Numbered from the stretch's first letter, positions 1-12,700 are shown. The stretch: 64,000 bases of DNA from Hyalella azteca (GCF_000764305.2 NW_025944307.1:1-64000); one strand, 5' to 3'. Made by a program: numbers and translations. Notes: generated by a model not told the origin, from the letters alone.

Positions 1-162
1 AGCATCGTCCGCCGTACCGCGAAAAAATTTTGCACCACTCGGACGTAGCGCGCCGGAGCCTTGCAGCGAATGTGATATCCGCCACCAAGCCGTCCGTATC
101 TAGGCAGAGCGTCGAACCAGCCCTCCGTCGAACGCCCGCGGGTCGAACGCTCCAGCCGAGTG

Positions 163-193
163 CTAACCCAACCTAACCTAACCTAACCTAACC
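163..193. repeat. Interstitial telomere-like (CCTAA)n run
   Basis: About five units of ACCTA, reading TTAGG on the minus strand, which is the common insect and crustacean telomere motif. It is short and joined directly to the dispersed repeat that follows, so it is an internal run and not a chromosome end. Confidence 0.8.
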
Positions 194-603
194 ACAAGAA
201 AAACGTGGTTTTTAAAAAAGTTTTTTTTAAGTATTTTATTTTCTACTTTTTAGTCCACAAGAAAAACGATTAAGATTTGATTAAGTATGACTTGACGTAC
301 GTATCGATGATACGCAGCGTCAGCGCCTGCTCGTCTATAACGTCAGCGCCCGCACGTCATACTATAGATATATATATACTATATAAATATACTTTACTCA
401 ATTAATCTAATTTAGGTCTCTAATTACTAGTTTTTATGATTGTATCTGAAATTGTTAGGCAAAAATAGCCTGCATGCCGAATTTCAGATCACTAGAGCAA
501 TCAGAAGTGGGCTAATTTTCGTTGTCAATGTTAACAACAAACAAACAAACAAGCAAACAAACAAACAAACAAACGCGAAGCTAAGTTAAGAAAAACGTGT
601 TAA
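194..603. mobile_element. Non-autonomous TTAA-ended repeat, copy 1
   Basis: This roughly 400-bp block recurs almost unchanged at about 58489-58836. Both copies end in a (CAAA)n stretch followed by AAGAAAAACGTG and then TTAA. The 58-kb copy has the matching inverted end, TTAA then CACGTTTTTCTT. A TTAA target with short inverted ends suggests a piggyBac-like MITE, but the ends lack the usual CCC start, so the superfamily is a guess. No coding capacity is visible. Confidence 0.6.
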
Positions 604-2865
604 TAAGAGACGGTATTAAGCGCATTATACTTGATCATAACAATGTTTGTCCAGCCTCTATTATTGTACTCTGCAACCAGACTACAGCTACTCCATCTGA
701 TACAATTATTTATGGGCACTCAAGTATAAAATGTTTCTCTTTGTGTGTTCGCTTAAGGTGGAATTCTGCGATTCTACGTGAGATAAATCTATACGAAAGA
801 ATTCAAGTTGTCCGTGAGCTTTTTCTAAAATATAGCATAATATTTCCATAAAGTTCAACTTGCACTCTAGAGTTTTTTCTAGTTTATTTTTATTGTACTT
901 TTTGATTGTTTTAAATGAGCTCAAGCTTTCTGCGGGTGATTCATACATCGAGGGTTTTAATCGTGAACATTAAAGATTTAAACGCGAATCTGCTTGTAAG
1001 GGAGCGACTGAGCCGTGCGTGGAGACTTTTTTTCTGGCATCTGAGTTGCGTCGTGCATACACTACACGTAATGCATTCACTGGAAGATCATTTGAATTAC
1101 GTTCACTGCTCCTAATTGTTGTCAGTGCATGTCTGCTGACTATATATATCTATCTTCTAGTTTGTTTTTATGTATATCTAGTTAGTTCTAGGCCGGTTTG
1201 TTTCATTAAAAGTGGCGCTGCCTTAAAGCTGATTCGCGCTTAAATTTTGATTGGGTGAAGAGCTTTATGCTGAAATCATCGGTGTGGAGAACGACGTATG
1301 AGACGCTGATAAGGCAATGGGTTGTTGGGTGTGTGTTAGATACGGTGGTGTTTAAAGTGTCACATTGTTGCCATATTATGCCTCGCTCCAGGCGGGACGC
1401 TTCACCTCTCACAGCAGTAAGTATCGGGACCAGGGATAGGACAGGCGCGAGCGTCAGTGTCGATGCCATCGTCACTTCATTGTTCCTGAACATTATATTA
1501 TATATAAAGATGTTTGAGTATCATTATTATTATGTAGCGTAGTGAAGCTCCTGCCACGCGAAGCTTTTACTTTTTTTACTCTCTTATGACTGTTAATTTT
1601 TAATTTGCTTTATATATTATTATTACTCTTGTTAACTGAATATCATACATTATTGCCTCTATGCTACACAACAAAAATTTCATTCCCTCATGCATGAGTT
1701 TGGATTGAGATTCATTCTTCCGGTTGCGCAAGTAATGTGAATTTCATTTCGAATGTTATAATAATAATCACTCGTAGTAACATTCGTTGAAACGCATTAT
1801 GTTCAACATGTTAAGAAGTGTTCGATTTTCTGTCTTTTGCTTATTTCGTATAATTTAAGTTAGCAGTTGAATTAACTTCCAATATCATTTCTTAACTTAA
1901 CGCTGTCTTCGCGTGGTAGGGGCCTATCGTTAGACTGAATATGAAGTAATTCTGTGGCACTTTCTAAACTTTGTTCCCTCTCATAACTGTGAGATTACTT
2001 ACTAATGTACTGTTTGTACAACGTAATATTTTGATTATTTGNCGTTGTTAGTTGATTGATATTTAAAGAATGAGTTCTATAACGAAGATTTGCATTCTTC
2101 GTAACGGCTCGCTCTAACGTTGTAAGGAATTTTACTCTTGTGTTATGATTCTATCTCAATTCATTGCTTGAAATCATCTGCAGTTCTAATTTATTTTAAT
2201 TTCTAAACACTCAGAAATCTTCCTTACAATTACCAAAATTTTTTATTTATTGTCCGTTCCATTGGTGAATGTAGTTTTATTAGCAGACTTTTCCACTTAT
2301 TTATTTTTCCCTTATTATCACTAGAGTTTACAACACGACAGCCTGCGCTAGAAATAAGTCATGCTTGCAAGTCGCCGTTAAGTGTGTTCTCCTAGAAACC
2401 CGTCTAACTAGTCATATTATGGCCAAATTTCAACAATGAACGCCTTAACTGGAGGTTTGTGCTCACCTGATCTTTAGTGAACCCGCAGCTTAGGTCACAA
2501 CAATACCATTTACTGTTGGATGAGTGATCATGAGTCGCCAAAGATGACGTAATACGTTGAGTTTTTGCTGGACTTGATACATCGTCTGGGGTGAGTATTT
2601 CGGTAGCTTCTGTGAACAACAATTTTACCTGATGTTATTTCTCTTGTGCACATGTGAACTGGTGTTATTCTTTTCAATCAAAACAATAATATTGTACCGC
2701 ATGATATTAAGGTTTTCGTTTACACTATTGTATGATGTAGAATTCACTCAGTGCCTAAAAATCTACTTGTATGCATTAGATTCTCGTTTTACTATTCTAC
2801 ACAAGTTTCTTATTTGACACGAATACTACGAACAAGATTCGTAACAGATTTCGCATTGCGTACAG
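604..2865. other. No recognised gene
   Basis: Only short, codon-poor frames are present. A strong donor-like GTAAGTAT at 1417 follows a 13-codon open stretch beginning with ATG at 1378. It could be a 5' exon of the SR-rich gene downstream, but its phase 0 does not fit the acceptor at 2865 (it would fit an AG at 2836). A single N sits at 2042. Confidence 0.5.
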
Positions 2866-5800
2866 CGGTGACGATGGGGCAAACGGGAGAGCGAGCGCTG
2901 ACGAGTACGAAAATTGCGATCGCGGAGACGCTCCACCCATCGAAGACTCGAGTGAGAAGTCCGTGTCATCGAAGAAAGAAAAACGGCTGAAGAACGTTTA
3001 CGGGGGTAAAACTTGCCTGGATAAATCTCAACTTGATACCAAACCAAGCCTGCTCAATGGGGCAGTCAAGCAAGAGAAAAGTGATTGTCACAAGGCTTCG
3101 GTGTCCGTGAAAATTAGTAGCTACAGTAGACCTGGTGCGCTGAGTAACAAAGATGGTTACAGACCGAGCGAGGGAAGTGCAGGCAGGGCTGCCGGCTCAT
3201 CGAATTCTCTCAGTGATGAGAAGCGTGAGACTTTGAGGCGTCTTCTTACCGTCTCCGGCAGTAAGGACACGACTGCTGTGTTAGGCCGTAAGAAGATAGA
3301 TAGTTATAAACTTAGTCTCACGTTTCCTGATGACGAAGAAGATGAAGATGATAACCGAACAGATTCCGTAACTTCCGTGCCTGGTTTGAAGCCCCCTTCC
3401 CTTCCTGACCCCCGATCTCCATTGTTGACTAAATTAAATCAGACACTTGAATGCAACGGAGAAAAATCCTCGCAACCGCAGCCTCAAAATGCAAGTGTCG
3501 TGGCGTCAATGGCGAATGGCAAGCTTCCCGCTGTGCATGCAGACAGCGGCGTTCTTCAGCAAGCTGGTTTGAACAAGGCACCTCCGATGAAGATACCGCC
3601 CTTGCACTTTCGTAAGCTGAACAGACTTGAGATAGGGAAGAATGTCATGAAAGCGCCCGCACTGGTAGAGGGAAAAGAATCACTAACTTCGCCAGACAAC
3701 AAGTCGCCATCGGCGCGCCTGACAGCAGCTGAGGCCAAGCCTGAACTTCTCGTCAATGGGCGCCCTAGGCTGACAAGTCCGCTGCTGCCCACGCCTGTCA
3801 GGTAATTCAGAAAGCTCTTATTGTGGGCAATCTTGAACTTGCTTCATGATATATTTTTTATGGTTTTGATTGGTTTTGCCCTTATTGGGAGCATCAAGCA
3901 GCCAGTGCTGCACCTCAATAGTCACGTTTACACTATCGAGTTTACGGTTAGTTGTTGTTAGGTAGGCATGAGCTGAGCTATCCTTAACCCATGACACTAA
4001 GTTGGTAAGCAAAGTTTGTTTTTTATCAGAAAACCATCAGCAAGCCTGAAGAGTGAGAGCAAAGACAAAGACGTGACGAAGAATCGGTCTAGGAGTCCAG
4101 ACGAACGTCGGTCCGGTGGCCAGCGTCCTCCGTGGTCAAGTAGCTCCCGCTCGCGTTCTCGGTGCGTACGGCTCTGATCACAATACTTTATTTCCATTAT
4201 GTTCTTGAAATTGTTTTTACGCAATACAGTGCTTGTAAATCATTTATTCATACGTAACGTTAACGCCGACAATGCTTAAATGTTTATACTGTATTTAGTT
4301 AAGGTCGTATCGTTCCGAAGTTGCCGCACATTTTGAACAATATTTATCACTCTAGAGCAGGTATGAACTACAGTGTCATGTGCGCATTAATCGTTGCGCA
4401 CGTATGTACAAACTTCCTATTGTTATTTGCTATATTATATTGTTACTGCAAACAGTTGATTTCTCAATGTTCTTGTAAAGATGTCAGTTATCGCCGTGAG
4501 AACTAGGTTCCGGTTATTCGAAACTTAACCTCGTAGTATTTTTTAAAGTCAATGTGAAGTATTCATGCATTTCAGGTCTCACTCCAGATCACGATCGAAG
4601 CACAGAAGATCTGGGTCAAAGTCGTCAAGATCAAGATCTCGGAGTTTTTCGCGATCCAGGTCTCCGTATCGATCTCGATCACCTTCACGGCACTCTAGAT
4701 CTCGATCAACTTCGCGGCACTCCAGATCTCGATCACCTTCACGGCACTCCATATCTCGATCACCCTCACGGCACTCCAGATCTCGATCAAGATCACCAAA
4801 AAGGTCACAGACTAGACATCGGTCCCAAACTTTGTCTAGGTCAGGATCGCGATCGAAACATGGAAGCCGTTCGAGAACCCGAAGTGAGAGCCGGTCAAAA
4901 TCTAGATCGCGATCTAAACGATCGAGAACTAGATCCTACAGCCGATCTTCATCCCGCTCCCGGTCTTACTCAAGATCAATATCGCGATCAAGATCGTCCT
5001 CCAGATCTAGAAGTAGATCTCGGTCGGTTTCCATACCTAGACGTCGTGGGTCACCGTCGTTTTTGGACAAGCGGCGGATCACAAGGTTTGCCTGCTGTTT
5101 TTTAAAATTATTTTTGGTTATGTTTTGTAGTTTTATCATTTTTCATTCTTATATTAATTTTATTTCACATAAACATGAAGTTGCCGCATTATAAGGTTGC
5201 GCGTTGAGACCGTACTTTTAAAAATATTTATGAGTTAGTAAGTCTGGCCGCCCAACGTCTTTTCGAGCTTAACCAACCAATACCAGGAGAGAAATTAGCC
5301 GCTATATGTGTACTTAAGGCGCTACGTGTAGTATAGTAGTGTCTGCATTAAATATGCTGTTAGACATATCACCGATTCATAACATCACAGAACATTCACT
5401 GCTTGCTGTGGGTCTCGAACACAAATCACTATTCCAATTTTGCGTTGCTTAACCGCCCGGCCTCCTCGCCGGTTTTAGTGTCGCGGGAAGCTGGGATCGA
5501 ACACATAGCTCGCAACTCCGATCTTGGTGTACTCTGAACGGTTGCCACTGTGCCACCCTGCACAGTGACCGCTACGTATACTTATGATAGCACGGCCCCT
5601 GATCTCAGAAAGGAGGTTTGACTGGACTACATTTACGGGTTGTTTGATCAACTTACAATCTATATTATTTGTAAAATGATAGTGCACTTGTTAATTTGTT
5701 TACTGAGATATAAAAATCGCAGAAAAAACTCAATTGATGAATTTCCTCGCCCCTTAAGTACCGAACATTTCAGTGCCCGGAAGCGGCCGGTTCCATACCA

Positions 5801-5966
5801 CCGGCCCACGCCGCCCCCCGAGAGCGACTCGTCATCCTCTTCGTCGTGGTCCAGCAGGAGTCGCAGCCACAGCCCCCAGCGCCGGGGCAGCTGCCTCCGC
5901 CGCTCCCGCAGCAGGAGCGTCTCCTGGTCAAGACGACGCTCCCCTTCGTATGGCAGGACAAAATAA
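2866..5966 (+). CDS. Srrm234: SR-rich splicing factor of the SRRM2/3/4 family with C-terminal eMIC domain (5' end missing)
   Basis: Four exons join in phase: 2866-3801, 4030-4161, 4576-5085 and 5774-5966 (stop). The first is acidic and low complexity (a DDEEDEDD run) with no start Met, so 5' exons are missing. The second and third are RS-dipeptide arrays typical of nuclear-speckle splicing factors. The join of exons 3 and 4 reads RRIT-SARKRPVPYHRP followed by Pro and a Ser run, which matches the core of the eMIC domain of vertebrate SRRM4 (nSR100) and SRRM3. In those proteins, and in the single protostome gene called Srrm234, this domain recruits early spliceosome factors to neuronal microexons. 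Inferred role: nuclear regulator of neural microexon inclusion. The tail after the Ser run is shorter than in mammals. Retaining the last intron stops translation at 5194 and removes half of the domain. The family call is firm; the missing N-terminus prevents checking for a cwf21 domain. Confidence 0.82.
5385..5575 (-). repeat. tRNA-derived dimeric SINE in an SRRM intron
   Basis: On the minus strand it reads a tRNA-like A box (GGTGGCACAGTGGC), a B box (GTTCGATCCC), a linker and a second A-box-like GGCCGGGCGGTTAA. The same arrangement occurs at 23860-24042, 34684-34815, 40640-41402 and 55205-55450, which shows a family. Confidence 0.7.
5774..5966 (+). CDS. Srrm234: Terminal eMIC exon of the SRRM-like gene
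   Basis: The acceptor ATTTCAG ends at 5773. The exon's first base completes a Ser codon begun by the AG at the end of the previous exon (donor GTTTGC at 5086), then reads ARKRPVPYHRPTPPP, a Ser run with Trp, and RS dipeptides, ending with TAA at 5964-5966. The intron boundary falls inside the conserved RRITSARKRP core. Confidence 0.85.
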
Positions 5967-6742
5967 TGTGCTTAAATACCTCCTTTGATAATGTGCTGAG
6001 TTATATACCTACTCTGGTGATATGCTTGATTACTTTTCTTGATGGGCCAAGCCATAATAACGTCTACCATCGATATTGTAACATCAAACATGTTATACTC
6101 GACTAAAGTGACGTGATTTATTGAGTCATGCGTGTAGATTGTCGTACATTCAGATTTGAAATCCTGTCATCAAGAACAGATCAATATCGCGCTATGTTTT
6201 GAAAGTAGTCTATGTACAGAGCGAGATCCACACGTTTGCTGGTGCCATTCGTGCTGTTGATAAACCTAGTCGATGGAGAGAAAGCTGTAACCTGTGTCTG
6301 GTCTTGCAGTTAATTTGGACTAAAACATGTGTACGTAGAGCCGCCTCGCTTCTCAGTGTTGTTACTCTCTCGCGAGAAAGAATCATGAGTTTATTGCTGC
6401 GCTGTACAAAGTATGTGTGTTATAACCTACCATTTATATTTTTAAGGTAATTGATATCTAGTTGGAAATTTATATCGATTGCAGTTGAAATAGAATCTTG
6501 ATAGGAACATTTCTTAAACTTGACAACGTTTCATTCGATGCTTAGTATCATAGTATGTCTGTAACGTAAGTGGACATGCGCTGCGAAGCTCTGCGCGCTG
6601 GCCGGTCTCTTGACGAAGCCGTCTCGACGCGGCTCAACATTTACCGCTGTCGACCATGATGGTTCAGTGCTGACCTACAAGCTCCTAATACTGATCAATT
6701 TCTTGGATCGTTTATAACGTTACCGTCAACTGGAGTGAATTC

Positions 6743-6902
6743 GGCCACACCTGCAACAGAAACAAATGGCAGCAAAACAAAATAATAAACGTTGGCCAAA
6801 GTCACCCCAGTCACTTTTGCCAACGTTTATTATTTTGTTTTGCTGCCATTTGTTTCTGTTGTAGGTGTGGCCAAAGTCACCCCCGATGGCCGAAGTCACC
6901 CC
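6743..6902. repeat. Near-perfect palindrome (MITE) with Tigger-like end motif
   Basis: The arms at 6743-6795 and 6820-6872 are 53 bp each with one mismatch, separated by a 24-bp loop. TGGCCAAAGTCACCCC occurs at 6793-6808 and 6868-6883, with a variant at 6887-6902. The same motif brackets the Tigger-like transposase exon near 19 kb, so this is probably a non-autonomous derivative of that family. Confidence 0.8.
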
Positions 6903-7243
6903 AGTTAACGGTACCTGTTTGGAATGTTCAGTTCGCGGTTCCGAGTTCGATGCAATACAACTTTTTGCTGCTACCGCTGCTGCTCAGCTCCAGTCTGCAC
7001 ATTTATTTGATACCTATGAGATTTAACGCAATGTGGCAACCGCGAGCATTTTTTTAAATTTATTATATCTTTGAGTTGCTCTACGTCTCTGATTTCCAAA
7101 GGTTTACTCGAGTTTCCAGTTCTTTAGATGCGAAATAGATTTAAATATCCGAAATACTTGGCTTATGTGCAAATATAGGATCCAAAAATTTTAAAAAGTT
7201 CTAAGCGAAGTCAAAGAATATGCTCTCGGTTGCCAGGATGAAT

Positions 7244-7266
7244 GTTGCTGCTGCTGCTGCTGTTGC
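7244..7266. repeat. CTG trinucleotide run
   Basis: Seven near-perfect GCT/GTT triplets in non-coding DNA. Confidence 0.85.
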
Positions 7267-7913
7267 TTGATTATATTAATGAAGCAAGCGCTAGGGGACG
7301 AGGAGTTGCAATGTCGAGCAGCGCCCAATCAGAGTAAGTCCAATCATTTCCAGAATCCAGATCATTTACATGAATTCATTTCATCTCCGATAATTGTTGA
7401 AAATCACTGACCGATATTTCTCGAGCATCGGTCTAGCAAATTGTAATTTAAATTTCAAACTTGTGATTTTTGTTAAAATTGAATAATGGGCTGAAGAGTT
7501 GTAAAATGCAAAAAACTATTGCAATTTTAATTAATTTTTTTTTAAAGCTAAATGCACAGCCTTGGTGCTCCTCCTAAGCTTCAGGTCTCAGTAATGAAGC
7601 TGTTGTTAAGTGTGAGCAAATATTCACATCTGGAGGTAAAGTTTGCCTTCTGTTGTGTATCAAACTCTTTAATAATAATTTCAGTTCATCATTCCCTGTT
7701 TGTTAAAGACGTAGTCGCCCAATAGACGCACTATCAACATTGCTCAGCAAATTTACGCAATATATTCTTTTGAAAATTAGTGCCATTGTCGTATGAAAAG
7801 TTGGATGTTAAAATATTTGTAGGCAATTTAATTTTTCTCGCATGGTGAATAGTAATTGACAAACGAGAAGCGTATTCTAAATCTCGTGTCGTTTGTGAAG
7901 CCAACATGTTAGT

Positions 7914-7997
7914 GATGATACATCCTACTACCTAGTTATTAATGTTACATCCTACTACCTACTTATTAATGATACATCCAACACCCTAGCTTGTAAT
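7914..7997. repeat. Short minisatellite, three units of about 28 bp
   Basis: The phrase ACATCC(T/A)AC(T/A)ACC followed by TATTAATG recurs three times with small changes. Confidence 0.7.
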
Positions 7998-8635
7998 GAT
8001 ATGTGCAACGAATGCTTTAACCCAATTGAACTATTGAGTGTCGTCAACCTTATTTCTATTTGAAGAAGCTTGTTTATTANTAACTATAAATATAAATCAA
8101 TTAGCGTATTTTAGGATGCGTATTTCTTTTTCCAACGATACATGTAGTATTTGCTCTGTTGTTCAATAATGCTCCTAACATCGCCATGAAAAATACTGTA
8201 ATTAACAGGATTCTCCAGTTTACACCATTCTATCCATATATGCTGCGTCAGTTTGTGCGTACTTAACTACCACTTATATGCTATTTACCTCTGTACTTAA
8301 TTATGTGTTAATACTTGTGCATTATTTGTTGTGATAAGATTTGTTTATTGATAATCTTGTGTGGTGTTTAAGCTGCTAGTTAGTTATCTGCTCGCACGTC
8401 TGCTAATTTAAGAATACTTTAGTTTCAAGTACAGAGATAGATGGTGACACCAATGTATTTATTATACTTGACCAATTTTTGTTTATAATTTGTGTGATTA
8501 ATATGTACGAGTTGCAACTTGATGAGATTTCGATGTTCGTAATACTCAATGAATACTCAGCCGTATTCGTAAAAAATATAACTCAGTACTCACAGCAGTG
8601 AGTGACAGAGAGCGCATTTTCTCGTCGACGAAAAC

Positions 8636-8673
8636 CTGTCTCTTATACACATCTAGATGTGTATAAGAGACAG
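8636..8673. other. Nextera mate-pair junction adapter (artefact)
   Basis: The 19-base transposase mosaic end CTGTCTCTTATACACATCT is followed at once by its exact reverse complement, 38 bp in all. This is the circularisation junction of Nextera mate-pair libraries. An N follows at 8695. The minus-strand frame across it translates to VSYTHLDVYKRQ, a known contaminant string. The DNA on the two sides need not be adjacent in the genome. Confidence 0.97.
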
Positions 8674-9747
8674 AATGAATGGCATGAATGAAATNTTCAG
8701 CGATATAAACTTCTACAAAACGATGCCATGTAAAAACATTTTTAATCCATGCGAAAAAGGAACTTTTCACCGCACATGCAAGATTTAACGATTTACGTTA
8801 CGTAAGACAGGCGTCACAGTTCTCCCGTATTGCGTAGAACTCGAGTAGAAAAATGTCGATAATATGTTCCGATTACTCATTAAAATAAACACAGTAAATT
8901 AAAATACAACACGAAAGATCGCAATGAAATACTGCGGCAAAACGAAACCAATTCCATGTTAGCCGAGTTACAAAAGTGTCGACATCACAGTTAAACATGT
9001 TGCCCTTTACATGGGGATATCTTTAAAGAAACAGATCCTTAAGACTGTAATATATCTCTCCTAAACAAAAAAGTTCAACTTTTCAAGATGATAGTTATGG
9101 CAGCAAAAATAGAATCAACGAAGCAATGACAGAAGGAAAAAATGTTTATTCAGAGCACGATACGTTGGTATATATCCCTAGTAAAGCTGGCTCCATCATT
9201 CACATGAAGAAATACAAGCAATCCTTTAAGTAAAACTATCGACATTATAGTTAAACACTTGCATTTTTTCTATTTGCAAGTAAGGCAGCACGATCACTAA
9301 AGAAGAATAATGTATAGCTGGCATCTCCCACACTCTTTAGCATCTATCTCAATTATCTCTAAAAATACTTAGCATCTTTTAAGACAATTTTGTTTAAGCT
9401 GCATACGAGCACGTGCAACCCATTTTTCTGTCTCGGCCCTCAATGTTTTTAAACAAACCTTTACTACGGACATAGAGTTTAGTGCCCGTATGCACTAGCG
9501 AGTAGAACATTGATAGCTGAAATATATACGGTAGCATTGAAATAAGGACTAAAATTAAGTGATCGCCAATGGACAACAGAAGTTTAAACTATAAAAGCAC
9601 AGGAGGGGATCCCAAAACAAAGCAAGACAGGGTAGCGAGTCAAAATTAATTAATGCAGTTTGCTTTAATGCCCAGGTAGTAACATGTGAATATTTACGTT
9701 CTAATACTGAAATGATACAATCACAGTGATTATTATTTAAAAAAAAT

Positions 9748-12700
9748 TCACTGGCTGGCCAACCGTTTCAGCCAGTCACGGCGAATAACGTTTAAAGGGT
9801 ACAATTCGTTATGGAGATGAGAGGTAAGCTGACACGTCATTAGGCAGTCGAAGATATGCCCAATTTCAATGATTTCTTTTTCGCACAAACTGACATGACA
9901 CACACGCTCACACCACGCACACACGCTCACACCACATACACACACCACATTTGACGTGGTCTCAATTTGATCGTCGTGAGTATTCGTGACTTTGTAAAAA
10001 TATTTCATACAAAACAAAAAACCAGAAGACCTAGGAAGGTTTGAAGTGTTCGTCCGCGTGGCACGAGCGCTCAGAACCTCGGTTTCGTCAACATCATCAG
10101 GGTCGCTATCGATAGTTGTAACGTTCCCCGATGATTGCGTTTTGGATTTAGCAGCGTAGCTCTTATGCGCCCTTAGCTGCCGCTGAAGTGTCTGCGCCCG
10201 CGTGATAATTTCGCCATTACACGAGGAGGCGTGACTCTGCGGTGATCATATTTTTTCAAACATAAGGAATATGTAATAAATACTGTAACTTAACAATCAA
10301 GGAATTATATCCCATGAACATTTAATGACATTAGCTTAGGTTCTTTTGATTTGCTCAAAAAAATGTTTGTACGCTAAGATGCAATTTCTCTTCTCTTACA
10401 TGAGAGCCGTTGTAAATCACCATAAATTTGGATGCAGTTAAAGTGTGAATCAAATTAGAAACAATACAAAAAATATTTACCTTAGCAAATAACTTCAATG
10501 CAATAATTTAATGAATCTAACTGGAGCCCAGCTTCGAAAGCGATATAAACTTAACCAATGTAACGCCACGGTATTCTGTACAAAATACCTCGATTTTGCC
10601 TTGCGAGAAGTAAGAGGTACAAATCGGACACTGGACCGAGTTATCTCCTTCATCATTCGAAGTTCGGCTCTTTGAACCTTGGCTTTCTTCCAATAGCCGG
10701 CGGCGATCTGCCAGGGCGAGCACCTCCAGATGGTGAGCCCTGATTTCATCCTGCGACATCGTGGTCGATGATTTGGAGGTAACGTTGCTACCGCAGGCCT
10801 CAACACTTGACGGCTGCAAAGCTTTGTTTGACGGCTTAGAAATATTTACCATGGGAGACCGGCACAACATCTGAGGAACAATGTGCACTTGAATCAACGA
10901 ATGAACTGGGCCTCGGTTTGGAAGTGAGATGACGTTACTATTAGAAACGCCCACGTTCGAAGTTACAAGTATAAATACAATCTTATCAGGCTCAAGCAGT
11001 CTACATTTTCAACGTTTAATTCATGGTTGAATGCACCAACTAATGTCAGACATAAGGAGTCTATGATAGATTTGGAAAATGAAAGCTGCTGATTCCTTCA
11101 ATTGTACCAACCTCATAATATCAAATTTGTCTGTCAAAATTTTGCAAATTTTAGCGGAAATGAAACTGTATATTTCAGAACCCAGGAACCTGTAAAAAAT
11201 CTAACCTTAGCAGTGGGAAGTGCTCCAGTCGCGACTGAAATAAAAGAGGGAGATTTATAGAGATCACCTTACATCAGTTTTTATCACTTGTGACATGCGG
11301 TAGAGAAATTGTGCAAGGAAAACGCTTATTCTACACCTTACGGCCAAATTGCTAAGACGGAAGAGATAAATAGCAAATAGAAATATAATTCCATTAGATA
11401 ATTAAATTTTACTTGAAAACAGTTTAAACGAACAGACCAGAACAAGCATGTCAATAGGTAGTGTCAAACTGGCACAAATTTCAATCTGTGGACAAGGAAT
11501 CACTAGCTACTCACTTGGTCGTTTTTCTCCGTCATCACTGCTTTGGCACTCAGTAAGAGGGGTCCGCGAGCTTGTCTTTGGCGGCTGGCAGACTTTGTCT
11601 GCCCTTTTTATTTTCCTGCCACTCGTATGACTTCTTGGAATCCACTCGTTGTCTTTTGATTGCACTATTTGCTCTATTTCTGGAAGCTCATCCATTTCTT
11701 CTTCTACAGAAGAACTAACAAAATGATGCTTTTGAGCGGTGCGGCGCTTCCTCAATGAGTAAGCACCTTCTGCTGCAAACGAAATTTCTTTATCATTTTT
11801 TTCATGGATCCGCGGTGGCTTGATCACTCTTTTCCAAGGCATTGGCTTGTTTGGCTCCCGCAATGATTCAGCTATAGCATAACTGGTCTTGGTTAGTGAT
11901 TCTAATACTTCCTTGTACATCTTAGCGCGGGTTTCTTCTGAAGCTGAATTGTAATGTGACAAATCTCTGAACCTGATATCATTTATTCTTTGGGGGTATT
12001 TTTCCACAATTTCCCAAGAAGGCATTCTACTGTTCATATTCACAAACAAACTAGAAGATGCACAATTACTGTCATATTTTCCATCTTTTGGAGATGACTT
12101 AGGAGACGGATTGTTCATCCCTCTGCTAGCAGTGAGAGTTACTTCATTAATTGAATCTACACAAGACAAGTTGGCTCTCAACAGCGATTGTTCTCCAGCA
12201 TCAAGTGTAACATTGGTCTGCTTTTGTGCTGGCTGATCTACAGATTTGGAATTTTCATCTTTATATTCAATTTCATCAGAAAACGTTTCATTTACAGAAT
12301 GAAATGAGTCATCAGAAAACGTTTCATTTAGAAATGAGTCATCAGAAAACGTTTCATTTACAGAATGAAATGAGTCAGCAGAAGTTGATTCTAGAGAGAC
12401 ATCCTCTTGCTTCTTGCCACCAATTGTTTTGATGGATTGGGCAGATTCATTACTGGTATCATCACTTGTCTCAACCTGAGAAAAAGTAAATAATTGATTC
12501 CACTTATGCCCAAAAAATTGCAATGAGAAATTAAATGTAAAAGGTTAAATAGCCTTAATTGCCCAAATCCCTAAAGAATGAAATGAAATCATGAAAATTT
12601 TATGTCATCAAGCTCAAATTACAAACTGGAACCTTCTTGATAATGAACTACCAGTTTGGTAGATGTGAATAGAATTGTGATAAGCCAATATTGTCTATAT

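Larger units (their letters stand above)
5967..9747. other. Intergenic, no gene recognised; contains an assembly junction
   Basis: Between the SR-rich gene and the 3' end of the UBZ4 gene. It holds a palindromic MITE (6743-6902), a CTG run, a 28-bp minisatellite and a sequencing adapter (8636-8673) with Ns at 8080 and 8695. No exon with family similarity was seen. Confidence 0.6.

Noticed and set aside
163..193. True chromosome end
   Set aside because: Only about five units and flanked on both sides by other sequence.
4554..5105. Asp/His/Gly-rich frame overlapping the SR exon
   Set aside because: It is a shadow of the RS repeat in another frame.
8546..8770. Minus-strand open frame of 74 codons
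   Set aside because: It runs through the Nextera adapter and an N, so the translation is artificial.
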